NCBI GenBank assembly: GCA_022414725.1
Contig: CM039462.1
Location: 54,849,863 to 54,913,862 of the forward strand
Direction of reading: 5' to 3'
Origin: Microglena sp. YARC
Taxonomy: Eukaryota; Chlorophyta; Chlorophyceae; Chlamydomonadales; Chlamydomonadaceae
Length of the DNA stretch: 64,000 bases
The position numbers were made by a program, and so were the translations under genes. Below the pieces are notes generated by a model. It was not told where the DNA came from and did not search any database. It saw only the letters and a list, made by a program, of their open reading frames with translations. Numbering within the stretch: position 1 is the stretch's first letter; every line of letters starts with the position of its first letter. This document shows, piece by piece, positions 31,860 through 42,589 of the stretch.

Positions 31860-32497
31860 ACGAGCAGGTTATCTCGGCCAGTTACGGTTAAGATGTACAG
31901 TTAACTAACTACGAAGCGTTTACACGACACTTTTCTCGTCAGTTATCTCGCCCAGTTAACCATTTTCGCGATAACCATAACTCCCCCCCCCCCCCCCTAG
32001 TTACGGGTTAAAGGTTAAGGTTAGTGGTTCGTTAAGTTCGTTTGGATTCCGAGCTGTGAGATATATCGGCTACGCTAGCTCCAGTTCAGTTCCTCAATTT
32101 CTGCAGATTCGAATTTTCTAGAGCAGCAAACAAGAAAGCATTGGCCGAGCAGATGTTGATGATCAGCTGCCAGATCTCACCCAGCAATCTCGATCGACGG
32201 GTCGCTGCGGAGCGCTGCGGAGCGTTGCGGAGCCTCGAAGTCGCTTGCTTCACAGCACGGTTCGTGCTGGGGAGCAAGGCCCGAAAATAGCTCGTCTGTC
32301 ACCCAAAATTCAAAAATCACGAGGCTATCCAGAAGTACACGACCAACCTGACCGAACGCAAAATGCGAGCGCAAATGCACGTGTAAACAGAAACTAGTTA
32401 AGTTTGCGTTCGTTGAGGGTTCGGGCATACGTGGCGCTAACTATTTGGTTATCTCGCCAACTTAACTGGCCGAGATAACCGGCTTGTGTAAACGCCC
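31860..32497. mobile_element. MITE with GGGCGTTTACAC ends
   Basis: 638 bases. The left end GGGCGTTTACACGAGC and the right end (complement of GGGCGTTTACACAAGC) continue as inverted repeats for about 35 bases (GGTTATCTCGGCCAGTTA) with three mismatches. TCG is present on both sides (31857-31859 and 32498-32500), a possible 3-bp duplication. A 15-base C run lies near 31983. There is no coding frame. CACT-B lacks it (empty site near 46438). The superfamily is unassigned. Confidence 0.8.
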
Positions 32498-32499
32498 TC

Positions 32500-32972
32500 G
32501 AGGTCGTTCACACGGGACAGGTTTGGGTTTGGGTATGGTTTGATGTTAACCTGCCGCGTCAGAGGGGGTTAGCCGAAGATTAGCCGAGGTTAGCCCAAAC
32601 CCGCCCAAACCCATGAATTTCGTTCGGACGGCATTCTAGAGCTTCTTGTCAGTTGGAAAAGTTTGAACATTTTGAATTGCCGATCCGCAGCAGGAGCGCT
32701 CAAATCAAGCAGGCTCTGGTGATAATGTGAGGAAGGCGGAAACTGCGTCTCCTCATACTGCGTATCACGCTGCTACTGCTGCATCTCATGTTGGCGTGAA
32801 TCTGCAGGTGGCGGCCCATCCAGAACGGACCCCTCCATACAGCGCAGTGAATATTATAGATGGCGCGAAAGGGAGGACGGTTTCGAAAACAAGTGGCTGA
32901 AGGAAATGCGGCGCAATTTATCGCATCAGAAACAACGAACAACACGTGTGCGACATAACCATAATCATAACC

Positions 32973-33022
<50 letters not shown>

Positions 33023-33188
33023 GGGGGGGGGCACGTTTGGGTTTGGGTTTGGGTTAGCATTTGGTTAAATAATTTGACCCAAACGCGTCAACTTTTTCCC
33101 GTGAGAACGAAAAAAGGTTTGGATGTACGACAGAAACGCCCAACTACCCCTTAACCCAAACCCAAACCAGTCCCGTGTGAACGACCTC
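32500..33188. mobile_element. MITE with GAGGTCGTTCACACGGGAC ends
   Basis: 689 bases. About 35-bp inverted ends differ at one position (GAGGTCGTTCACACGGGAC, then AGGTTTGGG or TGGTTTGGG). It abuts the previous MITE, which seems to have inserted at its left edge. The internal TTTGGG repeats and a (TG)n then poly-G tract (about 32979-33031) are notable. CACT-B is empty here. The target duplication is obscured by the adjacent insertion. Its end sequence (CGTTCACACGGG) is loosely like that of its neighbour (CGTTTACACGAG). Confidence 0.8.
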
Positions 33189-33236
33189 TAATCGTACGGC
33201 CATTTCGCCATGCCGCGTCCAATCCGCCTTGGCTAA

Positions 33237-33895
33237 CAGCTTGTTTCCAACCAGTTGGAGGTCCGGTTGAGCGGCGGTTAAATTCGTTATTTTTGGCGCT
33301 AACCGGTGTTTGGTCGGAAACACAAAAAGTTGAGGTCCGGTTAAAGACCAACTGCCCCGGTTAGTGCAACGGCGCACCCCCCCCGCCGTTGAAGAAAGTT
33401 GAGGGGCGGTTAAATTCGGTTGTTGCATTAGATCTGGTGACGTCAGGAAATTGGCGCGCGCCTCTTAAAAATCATGCTGCTTTGGAGTGCCGCATCCTTT
33501 CTTTCTTTTTCGGACACTCATCATTGATCGCACGGTTTCACCAAGATGGATTCGCAGCAGCAGGGCACCGTCCCTGCCACGCAATTTTCGACTGATCTTC
33601 CTGAGGGGCAGGCGCAGATGCGTGTTCTAGATCTGGACCCGCGCCTGCAGGAAGAACTACGCCAATTTGAGGTGCATTGCAGCGGGATAAACGCTGAAAT
33701 CAGCGTCTGGATAACGAGGAAGTGCTGCGCTGCGCATTTGACACGTTGATCCATTTTGAGATGACCTGGCCAGATGCAAAAGACTGCTCAACTGGTGGAA
33801 TGTTTCCAACCAGTTGAGGGTCCGGTTAGAGGTCGAGTCTAAACCCTCCGAAACACAATCCTTAACCGGACCTCTAACTGGTTGGAAACAAGCTG
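33237..33895. mobile_element. PIF/Harbinger-like MITE
   Basis: 659 bases with inverted ends CAGCTTGTTTCCAACCAG extending about 32 bases with one mismatch, flanked by TAA on both sides (33234-33236 and 33896-33898). CACT-B has a single TAA at the empty site (46481-46483). A 3-bp TWA duplication points to PIF/Harbinger. A short frame, 33546-33749 (67 residues, starting MDSQQQGTVPATQF after a good AAG-ATG context), may be a leftover first exon of the autonomous parent. Confidence 0.75.
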
Positions 33896-34461
33896 TAAAT
33901 GTACGTGAAAGGCTGGTGAAAGGTCACCCTGCGAAGACATCTATCAAAATTAGTAAGAGGTCATCGCAAGTCACACTAATATTTCAGTGTGACTGAGGCT
34001 TTCATCACAGTGATTAAATCGTCCTGGTTTCGCCCTACAACAGCGCCATTTTCGACGCATGCAGCGAAAGCACATCGGTGACTTGAGGTGTCCATTTTCC
34101 CGAATGAAAGCATTTCACCAACGAGTAGTTCGCGCTAGTACTTCGTTGCCTAATTGTTCATTCTATCTCGGAATCGCTGGCAGAGCTTTGCAGGTTCGCA
34201 AGAATGACCCCTCGAAAAGGTTGCTAACAGACCCTCGAGCGACAGAAAGTTGCATAGCTCTTCGCGTATTACAACTCAGTAGTTAACGTGCGATCGAGGA
34301 GTTATTGGTCACGCTTCAGTCTACGAAAAGTTCTGGGTGTCTGTCGGGATTGCTGGTTTGCGGTGAGCCGTTTCGTCCACTGTACGCCTACATTTATCTG
34401 TAGTCCCGCTGCAAATTGTGTCTTTCGCCTACATTTAGCGAAATTGTCACTTCCCCGAGTG

Positions 34462-36604
34462 TATTCGTCAATTCTCTGGCGCGTCAGTCCAATCTTATTA
34501 CCATCGAATTAAAGCGGAGTTCCGTTTGGTACCGGACTTGACCCCTAGAGAAAAACTCAATTTCTTTCGTACAGGGTTGCTAGAGTCCGTGAAACTTGGG
34601 CCCTTCTCTCGCCGCGAATCGGGAACTACGCTCGAGACTGTCGAGGAACTGTTCCAATACATCCAAATGGATGAGGCTTGTAGTCTTTCGTCCGCGAAAG
34701 GTCAGTCCATAGCGGCTACCTCAGCTAGGAACAGACTCGGGGGTTACGGATTCCCCAAAAGGAAATCCATGGGCAGCGATGGCAAACCCCGGTTTCCAGG
34801 CAATACTGAGAGACCGACTGGTCAGCCTCTTGCTCTGAATAGGGTCCACTTTGCCGCCATTCCTTCTCCGCCCCCAGCTGATTCCGACTCTGATGATTTG
34901 CATGATGACAAAAGACACGTAGGCACTCGAGGAGTAGATATGGACACCGATGACCGACCCGGCAAGTCCGCCAGGATCGGTCCCCACTCTAAGGGTGGAT
35001 TCCCATTGGGGCAGGATGGGTCTGTATGGGTCGTTAAGTACGGATAACCGACGACCCATCCAGTGTTTACCTTCCCATAGGGGTTTTGGATGGTTCGTAT
35101 TTGTACGGATGTACTGACGAAATACCCATCCAGACGACCCATCCAAAAGCCAAAATCCATCCAGGCCCTCGACCGAGGTGTGGGTTGGATGGCTCTGGAT
35201 GGGTCGCAAAATATCCGGCTCCTTCCGGCACAGTCCGGCATTGATCCGGCGACGGTCGCGCAACTGACGCGTATTGCTTTCTTCAACCGACCTGCTAGTT
35301 TCATTAGCCAGGAGTTTCCGAACTTTTGGATCACAGATCATCTTCGAGCAAGACAGAATCTGGGACATTCTAACAATTTCTTCTCCATTCGACGCCCCTT
35401 CTTCATACTACTTTTCTTTTTCGTCTTTCATCGCTCTGCAACATGGCGACGGAAGGCTTGTGGGATTATGCCACCGATGCCGAATTGGACGCCGAACTCG
35501 CTCAATACAAGACTGCAGCTGTGGACACTGTTCCGCAAACTCCGAGGTCCTCAGTGCGTGGCTTCACGTAGTACAGTGAATGGAAATCTCTAAAATAGTG
35601 CGGGTAAATACTCTTGAGCATCATAGCCACGGTAGTGGCTAGACGTTCATGCTCATTCCCCGGAAGAGAGGCTACCGTAGAACAAGCAGCGCCTGCGCAA
35701 GCTATGGCGCCCGATCGAGAACGGTTTACAGCAGGAATAATTATGAAGAAAAGGAGCCGGAATAGCTCCATGGCTGACATGCTCATCGTGTGGAAAGATT
35801 GAAAGAAAGAAATGGACGCCGCGAGGTATGACTTCAGGTCGCGGAGTGCGGTCTTGAGAAGAGGAATAGATGGATCTAGGATGGATCAGCGCAAGAAATT
35901 GAACTGTCAACGATCGATCCGTCTTTTCTTGCGACTATTGATTGAAAGTACCTGCGAAGGTTCCCGGTGGTACATGCGTGTATTGCTGCACCCATCCAGT
36001 CGCTTGCAATGGGAGTGCGTTTTGGATGGGTGGCCGTGTACGGATGCACGAACCATCCAAAGAGCTCAACGACCCATCCAAAGGGCCCAACCGACAAATA
36101 CCGACCCATCCAGTACTACAACCGACTTTACCCATCCAGTCCAATGGGAATCCACCCTAACGGGGGACGAGGTGGACGTGGTGGCCGCTCGGGACAACCT
36201 GCTCACCCGGCTAATTCTGAAGGTGGTCGTCATGTTCGTGGTGCTTTTGGTTCAAACTCTATCAGTAGAGGGACAGGTCGCGGTGTTGGCCAAGGGGCTG
36301 GCCGTGGCCGGGGTCACAGTTCCATGGATTTGGGTCAGTCAAAAGCTCCCGATTTCAGTGGTAAAGACCCTAGTAGCCCCATGCACATGAACAACTCCGT
36401 GAGTGTTGGCCAGTCAATTTGGCTCCAGCAGGGTTCTAGGTGTTTCTGGTGCTTCCATAAAATGGCTCAGTGCATCTCTGATCGTACTAACCCTGCAGAA
36501 TGCCTAGTCAGGTATGACCCGAACAACTACTGGCCCGCAATCTTGGACAAGACTTGCCCTGATTGGAAGAGGGATAACAATGGCCCGATTCCTTCTTGGT
36601 GCTA
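34462..36604 (+). pseudogene. chromovirus gag (5'-truncated, MITE-interrupted)
   Basis: The first part (to 34992) has the typical capsid C-terminal pattern (VNSLARQSNLITIEL in one frame, then LTPREKLNFFRTGLLESV and LETVEELFQYIQMDEA). After the MITE (34993-36157) the frame resumes with an RGG-rich segment (GGRGGRGGR, GRGVGQGAGRGRG), likely RNA-binding, and a Cys-x2-Cys zinc-finger-like motif (RCFWCFHKMAQC), ending at 36602-36604. The frame shift across the MITE equals the MITE plus its 3-bp duplication. An additional frameshift lies near 34520. Confidence 0.75.
34993..36157. mobile_element. PIF/Harbinger-like non-autonomous element in chromovirus gag
   Basis: 1165 bases with inverted ends GGGTGGATTCCCATTGG, similarity continuing to GGATGGGT, flanked by TAA on both sides (34990-34992 and 36158-36160). 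A GGG start and a TWA duplication suggest PIF/Harbinger. Both subterminal parts are full of GACCCATCCA / TGGATGGGT motifs in both orientations. A short frame at about 35443 (MATEGLWDYATDAELDAEL, in a CAACATGG context) looks like a first exon retained from an autonomous element. Confidence 0.8.
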
Positions 36605-36623
36605 GGAAGTTGCCGGCCGGGTC

Positions 36624-37366
36624 ATGACAGTTGGCCCTGACCGTGTAGTCAAAGCAGATACCGTTCAAGACGTGTTCCCTTTAGAACTTACCTTGGCGGC
36701 ACAGTTAGAACTTTTTGAAATGTTGGGCTTAACCCCTACCATTGATGTAACGAGCACTAACTGGAAATCTTCTCCCTATCCCTACAAATATTCCACGGAG
36801 CATGGCATGCACGTTTCTTTGACTGGATCTTGTGTTTATGCTCACCCTCTCCCCACCGATGCAGTCTCCGTACTCGAACACTATTGGGAGTGTAAAAACG
36901 ACTCTCCATATGAGACGTCTGGTATTTTCGTCCTCCCTAGTCCAGCTAGTTCAGACAAGCACGTCTCTCGTTTATTGAAGGGCACGAATTCCTGAAGAAG
37001 TACCAGTCAGGCGATAATCACGTTAAAGCACCCCCGGATGGTTCCACTCCCCGGCGCAAGGCTACTCAGGTGTGGTATGATCCGCCTGATTCCGAAAAAG
37101 CTTGTCTTATGATGAAAGAATGGCATGCAATCAACGAAATCACGAAAGCAGTTTATTTTGGTCCGGAAGAGGAACCCAAAGTCCCTAGTCCGGTTGAATC
37201 GCGGACTAAGAAACACTGGTGGAAACGGGTCAACGATCCAAAGGGCTGAGCGCTCCAGGACATCGCCCAGCGCCCCACTAAATATAACCGCCGAAATCAA
37301 CTTCCCCAAAATACCAACGCTTCACCGGTCCAGCTTTATGCAGTCAATACCAAGACTGCCACTGAC
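36624..37366 (+). pseudogene. chromovirus region between gag and protease
   Basis: An open frame at 36624-36995 (123 residues) with LELTLAAQLELFEMLGLTP and a stretch rich in His/Tyr/Pro. It is followed after a frame change by sequence up to about 37250 (WHAINEITKAVYFGPEEEPK). I recognise no family. It may be the end of gag or a spacer of the polyprotein. Confidence 0.4.
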
Positions 37367-40300
37367 ATGATATTTAATACACGCTCTGGTTCGAATCAAA
37401 TAGTCACGTTGGCCGATTCAGGCGCTACGGGTTGTTTACTGGCTCAAGACATGGCTGAGCGGTTAGGCCTTCACATTCGCCCATGGGAACATGGTAACGA
37501 AGGCTTCACGTGTGCAAACGAAGGTATCATTGGTATCAATGGTACGGCCACTTTGCCTTTCAGCATTCAGCGATTCAAGGGCTCTGCCCATGTACATGCC
37601 GTCGATATACTCCCTGGTGGTCTTGACATGATCCTCGGTTCTGCTTGGATGCGAAAAGGCATTCTTGATTATGATGACATGCGCCTGATTCTCAACAGAC
37701 ATGGCTGTAGCTTAATTCCAGTAAACAGAACGAGAGATAGTTCGGTTCATTCGTTTTTCACTATGGCACTTTCGGGTGATCCATCAGTTGACCCAGTCAT
37801 TTCTGGTAGGAAGGCAGCGAAATTCTTGAAGGCGGGAGCCAACCACATTATGGTCAACATTCGTGATTCTCGTCCGGTGGACTACCCCGCCTCTAATGTG
37901 TCAGCCACCAAAACCGCGGACCTTCTGGCTAAAGTTCTCCCCAGTTCAGTTCCTCTTCCGAACCCACCTGAGGTTGAGGTCGACTTCGAGACATGGGTCA
38001 GAGAAAATTGTCCGGAACATGGTGATCCTGCACTTATGCCCACCCACGTGGTCCGACACTTGTTGCATAAATTCAAGAAGGTGTTTAATGCTCTCCCCAT
38101 GCAAACTCCTAAGCATCGGGATATTCCTCATGTTATTATGACTAAGGAAAACGCTTATGCACCTTATCGTTGCAATCGTTGCATGAGTCCTGCAGAAATG
38201 GCGCTTTGTGAAGAATATGTGGCTGGCTTGTTGAAGCACGGATTCATTACTCCGAGCTCATCCCCCTATGGGGCGCCGATCATGATCATTGCCAAGCCTG
38301 GCGGTGTCGGTTATCGTGTGGTATGCGATTGGCGAGCGCTTAATAACATTACCATCAAGAATAGATACCCCCTTCCCAGAATTGACGAAACCATCGATCG
38401 GTTGAGTGGTGCTACGATTTTTAGCTCCCTGGACCTCACTTCGGGTTATTACCAGATTTGAATTTCGGACGAAGACGCCCCTAAAACAGCTTTCACCACT
38501 CCGATGGGTCAGTACGAATTCAAAGTGCTGGGCATGGGATTGGCAAATGCCCCGGCCACTTTCCAAGCAGTCATGAACATTTTTTTTGCTCCTTTCTTGC
38601 ACAAGTTCGTGGTGGTGTACCTCGATGATATCCTCGTTTATGGTCGTAATCCATAAGAACACGCAGCTAACCTTGAGAAGGTCCTGCAGGTCTTACAAGA
38701 CGAGGAATTCTATGCCAAATTGGCTAAATGCACTTTCAACCAATCAGAGGTTAAGTTCTTGGGACACATTATTGGTTGTGACGGGGTCAAGGTTAATCCG
38801 AAGAAAGTGGCCACCGTCCGGGATTAGCCTACCCCTCGACATGCGAAACACGTTCAGCAGTTCTTGGGGTTGACCAATTACTTTTGGAAGTTCATCCAAG
38901 GGTATTCGTCCATGGCAGCGCCTCTTTCTGACCTGACTAAACTCAAAGGCGATTTTGGAGATACATGGACAACAGCCATTCATCCGCTTTTGAAGGGTTA
39001 AAAACGGCTTTGACTTCTGCCCCGGTTCTTATGCTCCCCGTTTTTGACAAGCCCTTAGAGGTTATTTCCTACGCTTCTCTGTTGGGCACAGGCGCAGTTT
39101 TACTACAAGATAAACACCCTGTAGCTTACTCTAGCAAGAAATACATCCCTGCTGAAAATAACTATACTGTGTCGGAAAAGGAAATGCTTGGTATCGTCCA
39201 TGCGTTGACCGAATGGCGTTGTTATTTGGAGGGGTCCCGGATGACATTGGTCCCGGACCATAACCCTCTTACTTACTTCGATACCAAAAGTGTCCTCTCT
39301 CGTCGCATGGGGCGTTGGCAAGAGACTCTTGCGCCTTTTCATTATACATGGGAGTATAGGGCCGGCCGTAATAAAGTGTCTGATCCGATCAGCCGTAATC
39401 CTAACTTGTGTACACCAGGCGACCACGATCTTTCGCTTCACCTCATGGTATACTCGCTGTCAGTCACAGAGTGCAAGCCTCGTGTTCGTTAGAAAAAGCC
39501 AATTACGGGTTCACCTCTGCCAATCAAATCCATCATGGATAGAATCTTGGAGGGTTACGCGTCTGACCCACTTTTTGCTGCGGGTCACAAACTTCTTCGG
39601 GACAAGTTCTCACGCGACGGGTTTTGGTTCAATAAATCCAAGCACGGACGAGATTACTTGTGTGTCCCGGACAACCGAGTTCTCAAGCAGGATATCACCG
39701 GTGAACAGCATGATCCGATTTATATGGGTCATTGCGGTCGCACGAAAACCCTTGAGCTGGTCACCCGTACATTCACTTGGGATGGTGTCACTGACGACGT
39801 CAAGGACTTCATCAAACGTTGCCATTCGTGTCAGACCAACAAGCCAGGGAACTTGAAGCCTGGTGGCACGTTGGTCCCGGTCGAAATCCCTTTACAGTTT
39901 TTGGATTGTGTTAGCACAGATTTGATTACAGCTCTACCTCCTACGACTTAGGGTCATGATGCTATCGCCGTTTTCATGGATAAGCTGTCCAAAATGGTGC
40001 ATGTCGCACCATGTTCAACTACAGTTTCGGCTGTAGGCTGTGCAGCTATTTATTTGGACACAGTGGTCCGCCACCACGGGATCCCTAAGAAGCTGCCTAG
40101 TGATCGAGATGCCCTGTTCACAGGCCATTTCAGCTCAGAACTTTAGCGCCTCATGGGCACACGACAGGCATTTTCGACCGCTTTCCACCCTCAAACCGAC
40201 GGTCAAACGGAACGTATGAATCGCGTGATCGAGGATATGATTCGCCATCACGTCGGTCCTTACCACGACGATTGGGACCAATCGTTGGCTCTTGTTGAGT

Positions 40301-41048
40301 TTGCTATTAACAACTCGTGGCAGGAATCTATCCAAAATACCCTCTTTCGTGCGTACTTGGGCTATGACCCTCATACCCCCATGGCCGCTGAGGTAGACTC
40401 AAAATGTCCAGCTGCTAAGTCATGGTAGGCATACCACATTGACCGCCAAAACCATTGCAGGGACTGCCTGAAGGCAGCCCATAGTAGGCAAAAAGCGAAT
40501 TACGACACGCGTCGCCGCGAGGTTACGTTTTCGGTTGGGGAGCAGGTCCTCCTTTCCACCAGAAATATGAAATTCAAGGCAAGCATAAATTTGTCCCTCG
40601 ATGGGTCGGACCATATACAATTTCTGGGGTAGTTGGTCCGCGGGACGAAGTCACTCAGGACGTCCGTCAGGTCACGGCTTGTCGCTTCGACATCCCGAAG
40701 TTGATGAAGCTTCATCCGGTGTTCCATTTCGGCCTTCTCAAACCTTGGCACTCTGACGGTCAACCACACCTCGGTCAACCACTCGAGTTCGATAATGATG
40801 GTTCCCCCACATGGACAGAGGAATGCATCATGCGCCAGAAGTCCCGCGTGATTAAAAACTCTTCCAAACGCCGTGAGGAATACCTCATCCGTTGGATGGG
40901 TTATGGCATCGAACAAGACACGTGGGAATCCTCCAAGGAAATTGATAAAAAGTCGCCTCAAATTGTTACAGCTTGGCTGCAACGGTCTCAGAAAGACCGC
41001 GAGTATCGTACCGGCTCACGAACGAAACGCAAGAATCCTTCTGATTGA
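37367..41048 (+). pseudogene. chromovirus pol: protease, RT, RNase H, integrase, chromodomain
   Basis: Protease: VTLADSGATGCLL (about 37405). RT: GFITPSSSPYGAPIMII, VCDWRALNNITIKNRYPLPRI-type segment, SSLDLTSGYYQI, YLDDIL catalytic box (about 38617). RNase H: VLLQDKHPVAYSSKK and LVPDHNPLTYF (about 39245). Integrase: zinc pair RCHSCQTNK, DDE in STDLITALPP, PSDRDALF and HPQTDGQTERMN (to about 40220). Chromodomain: EEYLIRWMGYGIEQDTWE (about 40880-40935), which in relatives targets insertion to heterochromatin. Frame stops: TGA 38459, TAA 38654, TAG 38825, 39949, 40144 and 40426; frameshifts lie near 38955 and in the 40500-40690 region. Copy is non-functional. Confidence 0.9.
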
Positions 41049-41211
41049 GGATCCGGAGTTTGGCACGAAAGGGATGTTAAATGGTCTCCTCCGGGTCCAA
41101 CTTGTATTCTGCAAGTATATTTCGAGCCCACGCACGACTCTTCTAGGTGTTCCACCTTTTTTCTTCCCTCCGATTGATGCAGGGTCCGCATCTCTTCATG
41201 GAGGGGGGGAG

Positions 41212-41355
41212 TGTAACGGTACAGACTCCTTATTGACCGTTATTAGACCTTTAGGTACAGTCATACCTTTGGGCTAAGTAACAACGTACGCACGGAGAGA
41301 CAGTACTTCCTCATGTACTGCCTCTCTCACAAGCACGCCTGCCGGCTGCCTTACA
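41212..41355 (+). repeat. chromovirus 3' LTR (right end uncertain)
   Basis: It starts TGTAACGG directly after the polypurine tract GGAGGGGGGAG. The best candidate end is TTACA at 41355, giving a TGTAA/TTACA inverted terminus. It contains a strong hairpin (GAGAG.CAGTAC ... GTACTG.CTCTC) around 41298-41329. With no second LTR in the window the end cannot be proved; the LTR may extend to about 41400. Confidence 0.5.
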
Positions 41356-41402
41356 ATACCGGATTGCTCTCTTCACGGCTATCATCATTATACCTATTGA
41401 CG

Positions 41403-41759
41403 AGCCTTCGAGAACATCCTACATCCCTTACCATACTTAACAACTAACATCTCCAATGTCTCCCCTGCCATACACAAAGCTATGTCCACCCTGGGGATGA
41501 CAACGGACCTTGACACATCACCCCTCCTAATGAGTCCCCACCTCCCCATGGGCAACACCCCCACCCCCATTGGCCAACTTTTTGGCTTAGGACCCCACTG
41601 CTACACCCAACCTTGGTACGGGGGAAACACACACCTCACCAGCCAGAACCCTGAAGAGGCCCACAAGGCTGTTCGATGGGCATTAGTCAGTGCCATACAT
41701 GCTCACACCCTAGATATTCCCGCGTGCACCATCCTCTTGGTCCCACACAAACCCACATA
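41403..41759 (+). pseudogene. LINE L4, upstream fragment (MTase-like segment)
   Basis: The open frame reads FENILHPLPYL ... KAMSTLGMTTDLDTSPLL ... GQLFGLGPHCYTQPWYGG ... AHKAVRWALVSAIHAHTLD ... CTILLVPHK. It aligns with L5 at 62120-62440 (QLFGSNQDPFLTIWTGG, AHQALRWALASADHAENTL, CTLMLLLDD). It is cut by CACT-B at 41760. About 700 bases that L5 has between this segment and the RNase H tail are missing on the other side. Confidence 0.65.
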
Positions 41760-42589
41760 CACTCGGGGAAGTCGACAGATCGCTAAATGCGTACGAGCGC
41801 AGCGGAATGCACGCGGAACGCACGCGGGGTCCGCGATTAGTCATAGTCCTTTAATGACCTGGCACTTCTGACTCTAGCGGTAAGCCCTATACCCGCGTCG
41901 CGTGTAGCTCAGAATCCTGAGACATTTCGCCTACATTTAGCCTAGGCGGATTGTCGTCGAAATGTCTCAGACTTCTGAGATATTTCGACGGCATCTCGCC
42001 ACGCACGGCGGCTTGTGCACGGTAATGAGGCGAAATGTTCGGTCTTCTAAGCCTTTTCGCCTGTACTTCGCTTGCAGGGCGGTTTGGGCACGGTGGTCGG
42101 AGAGGTCACATTTTCAGGAATATTTTCCAGGAGCATTTCTCAATTACATCAGGATTCGAGAAGATAGATTACATACATAATGCCTACCGTATGCATCCAT
42201 TAACTTATTGATCTACCTATATATCTATGTAAGCATCCTTACACATGTACATCCGCTACATCCCATATATTTCCTCTATATCCATTAACCATAGATAGAC
42301 TGCGAGTAAAAGACGACTAGCAGCCAAATTCCTGGCTGGAGCCATGTAGCTAATTAAGTTCAAGTACAAGTATATAGGCAGCCTGCAGGCAGCTATCCAT
42401 TTGTCTACTCATGAAGACATACGCCCATATATCCACTAAGTAGAAACGTCCAAGCAAAGCTATACATCTATATATCTTCGCTGCTTCTATTATATATTTC
42501 CATCTTCGGCATTTATAGTTCCTTCATGGCAGCAATCTTCATCGCAGCTGTAGCATTTCCATCCATCCTCTTGCCCTGCAAGACATGCA

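Larger units (their letters stand above)
28382..34461 (+). mobile_element. CACT-A: large DNA element of unrecognised family
   Basis: The ends are inverted: CACTCGGGGAAGT at 28382 and ACTTCCCCGAGTG at 34449-34461. With small gaps the similarity extends inward (GACA, then TCGCTAAATG). TTTCGCCTACATTTAG repeats occur near both ends. The interior holds a 71-bp minisatellite, an orphan ORF and three MITEs. The left flank is Copia-2 and the right flank is a Gypsy gag, so no target duplication can be seen and one side has been rearranged. A second copy, CACT-B (41760-47045), matches along nearly its whole length. The CACT start is reminiscent of CACTA elements, but no known transposase was recognised. 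Confidence 0.7.
34462..41355 (+). mobile_element. chromovirus (Ty3/Gypsy) retrotransposon, 5'-truncated and decayed
   Basis: It begins inside gag immediately at the CACT-A end, so the 5' LTR and gag start are missing. Gag, protease, RT, RNase H, integrase and a C-terminal chromodomain follow, then a purine-rich tract (GGAGGGGGGAG) and a 3' LTR starting TGTAACGG at 41212. RT before integrase defines Gypsy, and the chromodomain puts it among chromoviruses. A MITE sits in gag, and pol has at least six in-frame stops. Confidence 0.88.

Noticed and set aside
32980..33060. Telomere-like TTTGGG repeats next to (TG)n and poly-G
   Set aside because: Only a few units, and mirrored in both inverted ends of a MITE, so they belong to that element and not to a telomere or interstitial telomeric tract.
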